Shown here: positions 1-10,890 of the stretch, piece after piece
How the letters are laid out: each line of letters opens with the position of its first letter
Numbering within the stretch: position 1 is the stretch's first letter
NCBI RefSeq assembly: GCF_019393635.1
Contig: NC_057861.1
Span: 77,011,327-77,075,326 of the forward strand
Direction: 5' to 3'
Length of the DNA stretch: 64,000 bases
Origin: Dromiciops gliroides
Lineage: Eukaryota > Chordata > Mammalia > Microbiotheria > Microbiotheriidae
The notes under the pieces: model-generated
What the model was told of the DNA's origin: nothing
The model's database searches: none
Seen by the model: only the letters and a program-made list of their open reading frames with translations
Position numbers and translations under genes: made by a program

Positions 1-235
1 AGATCACTTACTATGTGCCAAGCACTTTAAAAATATTATCTCATTTGATCTTCACAACAACCCCAGGAGGTAGATGCTCTTATTATCCCCATTTTACAGA
101 AGAGGAAACTGAGGCAGGGAGAGGTTTAACTGACTTGCCAAAGGTCCCAAGACTAGTAAATGTTGGAAACAGGATTTGAACTCTGATCTTCCTGAGTCCA
201 AGCCCAACACTTTATTCACTGCGCCAGCTACCTAC
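1..235 (-). mobile_element. MIR3-type element joined to L2-like end
   Basis: ACTATGTGCCAAGCACTTT, then a GAGGAAACTGAGGCA block, then AGCTACCT at the far end, match the marsupial MIR3 consensus in reverse. The copy is diverged and runs off the window edge. Confidence 0.65.
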
Positions 236-1141
236 TGTTTGGTATGGCTGGGTCTGCAATATATCTCACCTTGGTCAGAAGCTGGAGAATTTCCCTAGAA
301 ATTCTGATAGGAATACAGATTGGTGAGATACTGGCAGGTGGTGAGATTTGAGTACAGACACAGAAATGTCTAACATTTCCCTATTTCCTCTTCCTTTTTC
401 AAACTCTGTCCCAAAGCCCATTGGTATGGGACTCTCCTTATTGGTGGAGATGAATGGCCTGCCCTGCTTCGAGGGATAAGGCAGAGTTGGTGACAGATGA
501 GAGAGCTTTGGTTCTCAGCCAGCCCCTCTTTGGGACTCTTCAAGGCCAGTCCCCTTTGTGATTCAATAGTCTTCAAGTTGCTTTGGGTTCTTGTGGCCTC
601 CAGCTTTGACAGAGAAGATGGAAGAGGCCAAGCCACTTCAAAGTGCTGAAAAAAAAAAGACTTTGGGAAGACATGGGAGGTGCTGGCTGTCTCCAGAATG
701 ACTCTGTTCCCAGCTTTCTGCTCTAGAGACTGCAGGTAGTTTCCCCTTGAGTGAGATCATGGACTTTCTCTTGGTTGAGTGGAGTTATCTCCCTCCCAGT
801 GGGAGAACTCCATCACTCTGTATTGTCAGGTATATGTTTTCCTATGTGTACCTTTTCTGATTTCTGTTTGATACAGGTAAATGGGTTTCTTTGCTATTCT
901 TTATGTGTATTCATTTGGAACAGGTATTTTGGTGGGAAAGAAGTCAAGACTTTATAGTAAAGCTTGGAGTCTGCCTTCCCCCCAGTGTGATCAGAAGTTA
1001 GATGGATGCCCATCATATCCCCCAGCCTAACATTATTTAAGGGAGCAGATAGATATATTTCTAGCCGAGTAGCCCCTCTCTCTGAGGAGAGCAGAGTGGC
1101 CTCCCAGCAGCAACCTCTTGCTTCCCATCCCAGCAGGAATT
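236..1141. other. No gene seen
   Basis: Non-repetitive or anciently repetitive sequence of moderate GC content. Short open frames have no protein-like character. Confidence 0.5.
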
Positions 1142-1157
1142 AAAGTCTTCCTGGGAG

Positions 1158-1307
1158 GGGGCAGCTAGGTGGCACAGTGGATAGAGCACCGGCCCTGGAG
1201 TCAGGAGGACCTGAGTTCAAATCTGACCTCAGACACTTGACACTTACTAGCTGTGTGACCCTGGGCAAGTCACTTAACCCCAATTGCCTCACTAAAAAAT
1301 AAAATAA
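1158..1307 (+). mobile_element. Marsupial CORE-SINE
   Basis: Complete copy: Pol III A box (TGGCACAGTGG), B box (GAGTTCAAATC), CORE (CTGTGTGACCCTGGGCAAG) and the AATTGCCTCAC tail. Target duplications AAAGTCTTCCTGGGAG (1142-1157, 1308-1323) differ at one base. Confidence 0.9.
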
Positions 1308-1428
1308 AAAGTCTTCCTAGGAGAAGAGTCAAGGGAGAAGAGGCTAGAGATGTTGTTTCTCTTCCAGCCACAGAACAATAGCCCTTGTGACGCAGGGCCC
1401 TTCTCTACACTTGAGGCCCACTCTTCTT

Positions 1429-1583
1429 TTTTTTTTTAAATTAATAAAGTATTTTATTTTTTTTCCGTTACATGTAAAGATAGTTCTCAACTTTTGTTTA
1501 TACAAGCTTTATAATTTCAGATTTTTCTCCCTCCCTCCCCTCCCTCCCCCCCTCCCCTAGACAGCCGGTAATCTGATATAGGT

Positions 1584-1615
<32 letters not shown>

Positions 1616-2420
1616 ATAACATTAAACATATTTCTGCATTAGTCATGTTATAAGAGAAAAAATCAGAGCAATGATGAAAAACCTCAAAATAGAAAAAAAA
1701 CAACAGCATCAAAAACAAAAGAAATAGTATGGTTCAATCAGCATCTATACTCCATAGTTCTTTTTTTTTTTTCTTGGATTTGGAGATCCTCTTCTATCAT
1801 GAGTTCCCTGGAACTCTTCTGTGCCATTGCATTGGTGAGAAGAATATAGTCCATCACAGTAGATCAACACTCAATGTTGATGATACTGTGTACAATGTTC
1901 TTCTAGTTCTGCTCATCTCACTCATCATTAGCTCACATAAGACCCTCCAGGTTTCTCTGAACTCCTCCTGCTCATCATTTCTTACAGCACAATAGTATTC
2001 CATTGTATTCATATACCACAACTTGTCCAGCCATTCCCCAGTTGATGGGCACCCCCTCAACTTCCAATTCCTTGCCACCACGTAAAGAGCAGCTATAAAT
2101 ATTTTTCTACATGTGGGTCCCTTTCCCCTTTCCATGATTTCTTTGGGAAAAAGACCCAAAAGTGGTATTGCTGGGTCAAAGGGTATGCACAGCTTTATCG
2201 CCCTTTGGGCATAATTCCAAATTGCCCTCCAGAATGGTTGGATCAGTTCACAGCTCCACAAATAATGCATTAGTGTTCCAATTTTCCCACAGCTTCTCCA
2301 ACATTTATTATTTTCCTTTTTTGTCATTTTAGCCAATCTGATAGGTGTCAGGTGGTACCTCAGAGTTGTTTTTATTTGCATCTCTCTAATCATTAGAGAT
2401 TTAGAGCATTTTTTCATATG
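1429..2420 (-). mobile_element. LINE-1, 5'-truncated: ORF2 C-terminus and 3' UTR
   Basis: Perfect 16-bp duplications GAGGCCCACTCTTCTT (1413-1428, 2421-2436) bound it. On the minus strand an open frame encodes the end of ORF2 protein, with HMKKCSKSLMIREMQIKTT, a Cys-rich block starting [20 protein letters not shown] and NTMEYYCAV, matching the mammalian L1 ORF2 C-terminus. The frame stays open into host DNA upstream by chance. A (TA)n run lies at 1584-1609 and the poly(A) end is at the low-coordinate side. Intact duplications and frame suggest a fairly young copy. Confidence 0.92.
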
Positions 2421-2436
2421 GAGGCCCACTCTTCTT

Positions 2437-2894
2437 ATACTTGGCCTTTGAGAGTGAATTTCTGCTGACTGTGCAGGGGTCAGTGAGCAGGTTGCTACAT
2501 CAGACAGACTGAGGCTCCTTGCTGAGCAGCCATTGACTTTGGGAATTGGATTCCTGGGTTCTTGTGCTACATAGAATTTGTCTGCTATTTTTTCCAGGTT
2601 CAGGAAACAGAGAAACACAGAGTGCGACTGCAGCTCCTTGTTTTCCATGGGGGTGGTCCGCAGCACACTTTAGATTAATACCTATATTATAGTCCCTTAT
2701 GAGCCATACTATCTACTATGACCAACAGGCATCAAGATGGAGGATCCTAGACTGTGAGTGATGACAGTGGATATAGCTTGAACCTGCACTTGTGATAATG
2801 AGGACCTAAGCAGGAACCATTAGCAGAAGTGACTGGATGAGAACAGGAGCAGAAATTCAGGACTGAACTGAGTGGTAATTCACCCCGCTATTGT
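2437..2894. other. No gene seen
   Basis: Between the L1 and the next SINE I recognise neither coding sequence nor a repeat family. Confidence 0.45.
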
Positions 2895-2910
2895 GAAAAT
2901 GAGAGGAGTA

Positions 2911-3082
2911 GGGGGCAGCTAGGTGGCGCAGTGGATAAAGTACTGGCCCTGGATTCAGGAATACCTGAGTTCAAATCCGGCCTCAGACACTTGACACTTA
3001 CTAGCTGTGTGACCCTGGGCAAGTCACTTAACCCCCATTGCCCTGCAAAAAAAAAAAGAAAAAAAAGAAAAAAAAAAAAGAA
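2911..3082 (+). mobile_element. Marsupial CORE-SINE, young
   Basis: Full-length copy with TTGCCCTGC tail and a long A-rich end. Perfect 16-bp duplications GAAAATGAGAGGAGTA are at 2895-2910 and 3083-3098. Confidence 0.93.
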
Positions 3083-3099
3083 GAAAATGAGAGGAGTAA

Positions 3100-4313
3100 G
3101 GCCCTAAAGGGCGGGAACACCAACCTCTCTCCCTGCACTGCCCCAGCCTTCCTATTTATACTCCAATGTCCACAGCAGCAACTCACTCCCTTCTCCCCCT
3201 CCCTCTTTCCCCAACTCACCTTCCCCCTTTTATTCTGCTCTATGGGCACAGTGAGCTCTGCTGCTTTTTGGTCTTTTCCAAGCACTGAAGAGCTGGAAGG
3301 AAGTCTGATTGTGAGCAATACTTTGTAGAGGAAGCATTTTTGATATTTTGCAACCATATTTCATACAATTCCTCTTGCTTAAATTTAGAACTTGGTCAGC
3401 AACCACAAAAAACCTGGGTAACCTATGGAAGGGATGGCAGTCTGAGCATGTGTAGGCTGAGTGCCCTCTGGTGGCGAGTGGAGCTACTGAAGTTTTGTAG
3501 GAAGGCTATTTTATGAAGGCTTCAAAGGCGCTCAAGTAGAGCGTCTCCTTGTGGATAACTCACATATCGCACTTCATTACTATAATAAATGACACCCCTG
3601 CCTTCTTGTCAGCTAATATTGCTCCTAATATCTAATAATCTATCAGCCGTCAAATGATGATACATAGCAAGTGTCATCTAGGCCTTTATCTTTGTCCTGT
3701 AAAATTGATAGCACAGAGTTCAATTCAAAAGAAGCGCTAAATAAAATGTTTACTGAATGAATGATTGGACAAACACAAGGTGCAGGTAGTTCTGGAAGGT
3801 TTCTCGGAGTAGGGATCAGGGCTTGTCAATCATTCAATCAGTAAACATCAAGCACCTACTATGTGTCGGGTACTGTGCTATCAGAGTGTGTCAGAGGAAT
3901 AGGGAAAAGGAAGAGGTTCCAGGGGGGAGCTCGGGCTGAACGGGAGAATGGGAAAAAGCAGTCAGGTCATGTCTTAAGGTTCCCAAGGTATGTCCAGTCA
4001 TTAATTGTTTTCTAGGAGCAAGACTGGTTATGACATATCATCTGAGTTCAGTTGGTTTCTGGTATGGTTTTGCTTTCATTATTGCAGCCATATATATTGT
4101 TCTTGCTTTTTCTTCCATCGAATTAATTCATATGACCCTTCTAATGTGTGGTAAGCTATGGCTAGGCTTACACACACATCACAAGGGAGAAAGAAGGCAC
4201 CTAGGAATGACCAGGATTTCACTGGGGAAACTCTCTAACCTACTAAACAAATACGATTACCAAGCACTGGAAGGTAGGGGAATGCTGTTGGACAGTGGTC
4301 CTACATAGGCAGC
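3100..4313. other. Intergenic, L2-like fragment only
   Basis: A reverse L2 3' end (GCACCTACTATGTGTC...) lies at about 3815-3990. The remainder, apart from the CTCF-like site, shows no gene or repeat I can name. Confidence 0.45.
3461..3476 (-). promoter_or_regulatory. CTCF-like site
   Basis: The minus strand reads CCACCAGAGGGC, a full match to the CTCF core CCASYAGRGGGC. Confidence 0.5.
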
Positions 4314-4329
4314 TAGAACATATTCTTTT

Positions 4330-4469
4330 TGTGTGTGTGTGTGAGGCAATTGGGTTAAGTGACTTGCCCAGGGTCACACAGCTAGTGTCAAGTGTCTGAG
4401 GCCGAATTTGAACTCAGGTCCTCCTGAATCCAAGGCTGGTACTCTATCCAGTGTGCCACCTAGCTGCCC
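4330..4469 (-). mobile_element. Marsupial CORE-SINE
   Basis: Reverse copy bounded by TAGAACATATTCTTTT duplications (4314-4329 and from 4471). A GT run replaces part of its poly(A) tail. Confidence 0.88.
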
Positions 4470-4479
4470 CTAGAACATA

Positions 4480-5200
4480 TTCTTTTGCTTCATGAATAAT
4501 TTGAAGCTTTGGGCTGGTGACTTATGATGAATGTGCCCTTCTCTGCACCCTCTTATAAAACCACTCAAACTCATAAAAGAGGACCTGGTACATACCTTCT
4601 TAGACTTGACAGAGAGTAGACCACCATCCCTGCATGTTAATCTTTTGTCATTGAACCTATCCACTCTGTTTCACTTGGTCTTGGAAGACTGGCAAAGTTG
4701 GCTGATGGAAGACATTGAGCAGTACAATAGGCCAAAGAGATGGCGATTGGGATGAGGGGAGGCTAACCCCCAAGATTAGACTCCTCCTTGAGCCTAGAGC
4801 TTGGTGGTTCCTAGGCCAGAGGTTGTTACCCTCTGGACCCCAGAAGGAAAAAACCCAATCTCTGTGTGACTGTACATTACATTAGGCACATAGTCTGTAT
4901 TGGGGAAAGGAAGGCATTCCTTTCTATATTTCCTGTCTATATCTTGTTTCTACATAATTGTTAACATGTAGCCTGTGAGCTCCTAGAGAGTATGGCCTTT
5001 GTTTGCATCCCTAATACCTAGCAGAAAGCCTGGAACACAGTAGGGGTGCAAAGGATGCTTCTCGGCTTGATATGGGGATGTCTTGGGGCTCAACTCGAAA
5101 CAGAACTATAATCAACACCGTCAACATATATCCTTGCTCTGTATTCAGCACACGTGGCCTTATGCGCAAAGAAAACCTATTTTAAAACAACTCTCCTATT
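4480..5200. other. Intergenic, L2 3' end
   Basis: An L2 3' end in forward direction is visible at about 4970-5060 (GTGAGCTCCTAGAG...). No gene is seen. Confidence 0.45.
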
Positions 5201-5203
5201 TTG

Positions 5204-5320
5204 CAATTGGGGTTAAGTGACTTGCCCAGGGTCACACAGCTAGTAAGTGTTAAGTGTCTGAGGTCGGATTTGAACTCAGGTACTCCTGAGTGCTTTATCC
5301 ACTGCGCCACCTAGCTGCCC
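5204..5320 (-). mobile_element. Marsupial CORE-SINE, internally shortened
   Basis: Reverse copy with CTATTTTGCA duplications on both sides (left copy 5195-5204, right copy 5321-5330). About 20 bp near the A box are missing. Confidence 0.85.
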
Positions 5321-5589
5321 CTATTTTGCACCATCTTAACACCTAGGTTTGAGAACCGCCAAGCGTGCTAGATTTTTTCCTGTTCTCTTTTCCATTACAT
5401 TCCTATACCACGAGGTGTACCGCCATCCTCCAGTCGATGTGCACTCTCTTTGATTCCAGCTTTTTGCTGTAGTTGGCCCATTTCACCCTGCTGGAGGGAG
5501 CTGCCCCTTGCTCTCACACCCACATTTCCGTGCCTCCAAATACAGGAAGCCTAGCTCCACCCTGCCACGGGAACCAACTTCAGGAAAAT

Positions 5590-5804
5590 CAGCGGTGAAA
5601 AGACTACATTTCCCAGGCGGCCCTGCACCCAGCCTTCCCCCGCCCCCCCCCAGGGTTGGACGACAATTGGCGGAAGTGAAGAGTGATGGGCTTCGTAACC
5701 AGTGAGTTCCTTGGGCGGTGCCTGCAGAAGCCAATGAACAGAAAGGAGCGGGGTTTGCCGCAGCCGCCCGGCTTTCTGGACCCAAGAACTGAGGTGGCGG
5801 CGGC
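5590..5804 (+). promoter_or_regulatory. TATA-less CpG-island promoter of the TBC1D20-like gene
   Basis: A GC-rich, CpG-rich stretch lies directly before the start codon and continues into exon 1 and intron 1 (to about 5950). It holds a ZNF143/THAP11-like ACTACATTTCCCAG at 5603-5616, an inverted CCAAT box (ATTGG, 5666-5670) touching an ETS site CGGAAGTGA (5671-5679), and a forward CCAAT near 5731. No TATA box is seen. This mix is typical of widely expressed genes. The transcription start is inferred to lie about 5680-5790. Confidence 0.65.
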
Positions 5805-8800
5805 ATGAGACGGGCCCGCGGAACCGGAGACCGCCGGGGAGGCCGGGACCGGGGCAGGACCGGGGCCAAGACTGGCGAGGGGAAACTGACATCGCAGCAA
5901 ACCCGTGGCCTCAAGAATAAGCCGAACGCAGGTGAGTGAGGGACTCGGAGGGGGAAGCCGGTCCGGGAGAAGGCCGGTGAAAGGAGGAGCCGAATAGAAG
6001 AAAGCCAATGGAAAGACAAGTAATAGGGAATCTGACCAATAGCAATAGGCTTTGAGGAAGGAAACCCAATGGTGGTACAGAAGAACTGGGACCTGGTCGA
6101 TAGGAGGCGGAGTCAGGGGAAGGGAGGCGGGGTTTGGGGAACCTGTCCAATGAGGGTGTGGTCTCTAATTAAATTCCATTTAATTTAAGTGCCTACTAAG
6201 TGTCCGGCACGTGCTATCCCCGGAGGGTGCAAAAATTTTAAAAAAGAAATCCCAAACCATCCCAGCGTTTTAGGAGTTTAAGATTAATTGATTGATTGAT
6301 TGATGGGAAGGGACAGATTAGTAAATACATACAGTGTGCCGAGTAAATACAAATGAATTGGGGAGGGAGGGCAGTCTGAGGTGGCCTTGGATAGGACATT
6401 TGATCTGAACTCTGGAGGGAGGACTGGGAGCATTCCAAGCATGAGGGACAGTCCAAGGGAAGGCTCTCTGCTAGAATAATAATGGGGACCAGACCCTGAA
6501 GTCAGTAGTTCTTTTTTTATCATAAAAGTATTTTATTGTTTTCTAGTTACATGCAGAGATAGTTTTCAACATTTGTTTTTATAAGATTCCTAGTTTCACA
6601 TTTTTCTACCTCCCTCCCCTCAGTCCCCCCCTCCCCAAGACAGCAAACAATCTGATATAGGTTATGTATGTGATGTGGGATGGAATTAGGGTCAAATTGA
6701 TCATTGATGGTGAGTCATCCCAAAAGAATTACAAAACTCCGTGACTCAGTTTCCCAAGTTTTATTGCAATACTGTGAGTGACCACAGGGAGAGAAGCAGA
6801 AAAGTGGAAAGGTATCTCTCCAATAGGGAAAGACAGTTATATTTATAGTATGGATAAATTGATTATCAGTCACTTTATCTCCACTTTAGGGAGGTACAGG
6901 TGAGGGCTTATCCTAATTTGGAGTTCCTAGGGGCCTAAGCCAACCCCTCCCAGATGGGTACCTTTTTCTGTGGAGTTGTTTTTTGGGGGTTTACACATCA
7001 TAAGGTAAATCTGGGGACAAATTTGGCCTTTTCTACACATGTCACTTTTTGATTCCCATGTCCAGTTTTCAAAATATCTTCATTTCTCAGTAGAATTTCT
7101 ATACCCTGTCAGTGTATCATTGTTAGAGTTAAAGTCTTTTTGACCTGCCTCTTTATGTTCTTGTTATGAATGGTGATTAAAGTGGGTAAGAGAACCTAGG
7201 CCCTGACTTGTTTCCCAAATCTTAAGTGATCCATTAACTGGGCTCTGAATCCCTCTTAGAGCTCATATCTAAATTATAGCTTGAGTCTTAGGTTTTTCTG
7301 TTAACCCCTTTTTTGCCTCCTATATCATATAAACTGTCAAGATAATGGAATGTGATAGATGAGATTTGGCAGATACTCAGGAGCCCACCTGAGTAGATTA
7401 CTGGCTGATTTGACTGAATTACTAGTTGACTAGATTCTAAGCACATCTGGCTGGTACTTGAGAGTACTTAAGAAAGCATGGTTCTCAGAAGATAAAAAAA
7501 CTTTGAACTTCCGGCCCAGTCAACCAACCAGCTTGAAGAACCTCCCATTTCTGGGAAGGGACAGGAAGGAGGAAGGAGAGCCTGCGCAGAGAGCTCTGTC
7601 TCTTGGTTCCTAACTTCACCGTGGTGGAGGAGAGAGACTCTAGAGGACTTCACAGAGAAATTGAGGAAAGATAGGATTGCCAGGCTGTAGGAATTCTGTT
7701 CTCAATATTTCTCTTTCTGTCTTTCAATAAACCCTTAAAAACCTAAACTCGTTTTATCAGTGATTTTAGTCAGTTTCCCCCAAAACTGGGGGAACAGATT
7801 AGGACCCACATTTAGAAATTTAAATTACACAGTACAATCACATTAAACATATTTCTGCATTAGTCATGTTGTGAAAGAAGAATCAGAGCAAAAGGGGAAA
7901 ACCTCAAAAAAGAAAAACCAAAAAAAAAGTAGAAATAGTATGGTTCAATCTGCATCTAGATTCCATAGTTCTTTTTTTTTTTCTGGATTTGGAGAGCATT
8001 TTCCATCATGAGTCCTTTGGAACTCTCTTGGACCACTGTATTGCTGAGAAGAGTCAAGTCTATCACAGTTGATCAACACACAATGTTGTTGATACTGTGT
8101 ACAATGTTCTCCTGGTTCTGCTCATCTCACTCAGCATCAGTTCATGTAAGTCCTTCCAGGTTTCTCTGAAATCAGCCTGCTCATCGTTTCTTACAGCACA
8201 ATAATATTCCATTACATTCATATACCACAACTTGTTCAGCCATTCCCCAGTTGGTGGGCAATCCCTCAATTTCCAATTCCTTGCCACCACAAAAAGAGCA
8301 GCTGTAAATATTTTTGTATATGTGGGCCCTTTTCCCTTTTTTCTGATCTCTCTGGGAAAAAGGAGGTCAGTATTTCTTAACTTTTAGTAGTTCTTAACTT
8401 TTTTAATGTTTATAACTGCATTTCAATATGATTGGTTTCCTTTATAATCCTATTTAAAAAAAATGTATACAATTAAAAATATTCTGAGGAGGAGTCCACA
8501 AATCATTCCAGACTGGAGATTGCAGTACCCTTTAGAGACCTGTAGAAAAAAGCAAAGGGATCCATGATAGAAAAAAGTTTAATAACCCCTTGTATAGATA
8601 GAGTGCAGTCTATGGGGAATTGGATGATTGAAGGTGGGGGGGCTTTGGAGGTTGGTCTCAGTGAAGATTGAACTTATAAGGAAGGAGACTAGGGAAGTGT
8701 CTGCTGCTGTGTGAGGGAGTTAGTTGGTCTGCTTGAGGAGGGCTTTAGAAAGGACCTGTCCAACAAGGGTGGCCTTTGCTCAAGGGCCCTCCCGTGGTCT

Positions 8801-10842
8801 GCCAGATTCTGGTTGAGTTTTGTTCCCTATTCTTGGAATGCTCACTTCCAAGAGAGCTCTTCTAAGGATCAGCTCAAGGGTCACCACCTATCTGAGGCCT
8901 TCCTAGTTTCTCCTTCTTTCCTAATTCATTTGCATTTACTTGGCACACAGTTTCTATTTGTTGATCTGCTCTAAGCTTAAAAAGTGTTAGGGGAAGGTTT
9001 GTTTAGTTAAACAGTTTTGCTTTCAGGGATATGGAGAGGTGGCATCTGTTGGTTGGTCTGAAAACTCCAAGCCCATGAATCTTAGAGGAGACTAGAGAAG
9101 GGAGAAACTGAGTTTCCCTCCCAGTTCTCTGATTTAGTCGGGGTAGGACCAATGAATGAAAAATTTCTGGAACAGGTTGTACTTGAATTGAAATGGACCA
9201 GCCTAGGAGGATGGTAAGACTACAGGGAAGTGGGTCTTAGGGGTCTGGTAACTGTTCTCAGGACTTCATGGGGTTTTGGCTCCTGTCCCTGCAGAATCCT
9301 GGAGAAGTCAGAAACTGCTGCAGATTCATGAAGCCCTGAGCCAGGACCCAGTTGATGTGGAGTTACTTCGAATGGCTGCCCAGAGCCGAGGGGGCCTACT
9401 TAGCGACCAGGTCCGGAGGAAGGTCTGGCCCCGGCTTCTGGGTCTCAGTCCCTATGACCTGCCACCCCATCCAGGTGTGAGGGCAAGGGTGTGAGAGGGA
9501 GACTGGGAGAGAAATGGGAGGGAGACAGAAGTAAGCACTAACTTATTCCCCAAATCCTCCACCACCTTCCAGTTCTACCTTGACATGTCTATAACATCTG
9601 CAGTGAACAATAGGAGCCTCTGGGCATAAAAAGATGGCCAGGAGTCCAGAGCCCTAAGACCATTCAGGAATCCCCTAGTCCAACCCATTCCCCAACTCAT
9701 ACCTGAGTAGGAGTCTTTGAACTTCAGTTTTCTTGTCTATAAAATCAGAAGGTTGAAGTAGATAGACTATAAAATGAGAGAATCAGAATTATAACATTAC
9801 AATCATAATATTAATAATGTTGTAATGAAAAGGGACCCAGATTTAAAGACGGAGGATATGAGTTCAAATCCTAGAGTGGCTCACTTATTCTGCTTTACTC
9901 TGTGCGACCCTGGGAAAAGCCACATGACCTTTCTGGGCCTCACAACCCTCATCAGTAAAATGAGGGCATTATATCAGGTGACCTCTAGGGTTCCTTTTAG
10001 CTCTACATCTGCAACCTTATGTTCTCTAACAAGTAGTCATCCAGCTTCTCTTTGGAGAAAGTTCTCCAGTGACGGGGAATTCCTTATCTCCAAACACAAA
10101 ACTTTGTACTTTAGGACAGCTCAGATTGTTGGCAAATTCTTTTCTGCTAGTGAGTCAGAATTTTCCTTCTGCATCTTCCAGCTCCTGTTCCTAGTCCTGA
10201 TATAGGACATTCCAAAAGTAATAGTGTAGTTTGACATTTTGGGGACACTCTGCATAGAGTGGTAGAAAGATTCAGGAGAAACCTCGATCCAAATCTCACT
10301 TCTTCCGCTTCCTAGCTGTTTGACTTTTACCCTTTTAAGGCTTAGTTTCCTCATCTGTAAAATGGGGGCTTAAAAAAAAATCTCCTTAGCAAGAAAAAGT
10401 GTGTGATATAGAAGAGAAAGCCTTAGGAAGACCCAAGTTCAAGCCTAGCCTTGCCTCTGGCTCTCAGAGGCTCCAGAACTCTTAAGTTACATAAAAATTG
10501 CTGATCTGCATCGATGGAGGTAGTTTCCATACTGGTATTTCCTTACATAAAGGAAGAAAACAAGCATTAAACACCCACCATGTGCCAGACACCATGCTAA
10601 CCGCTTTACAGATATCTCACTCACTTAATCTTCACAGCCACCCTGGGAGGTAGAGCTGTACTATTATTAGTCCCATTTTATAGGTAAGGAAAATGAGGCA
10701 GACAGAGGTGTTAAATTATTTTCCCAGGGGGTCACAAAGCCATTAAATTCTGAGGCTAAATTTGAACTCAGATCTTCCTGCGTCTAGGCTCACTGAGCCA
10801 CCTGTAGCTACAGCAGTGAAATCACACACAGGTCCAAGCAAG

Positions 10843-10890
<48 letters not shown>

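Noticed and set aside
1854-2666. 270-residue open frame on the minus strand
   Set aside because: Everything up to 2420 is the L1 ORF2 C-terminus; the remainder is chance read-through into host DNA past the target duplication.
5483-6019. 178-residue minus-strand frame opposite exon 1
   Set aside because: Antisense shadow of the CpG island; proline/arginine-rich, no recognisable domain.
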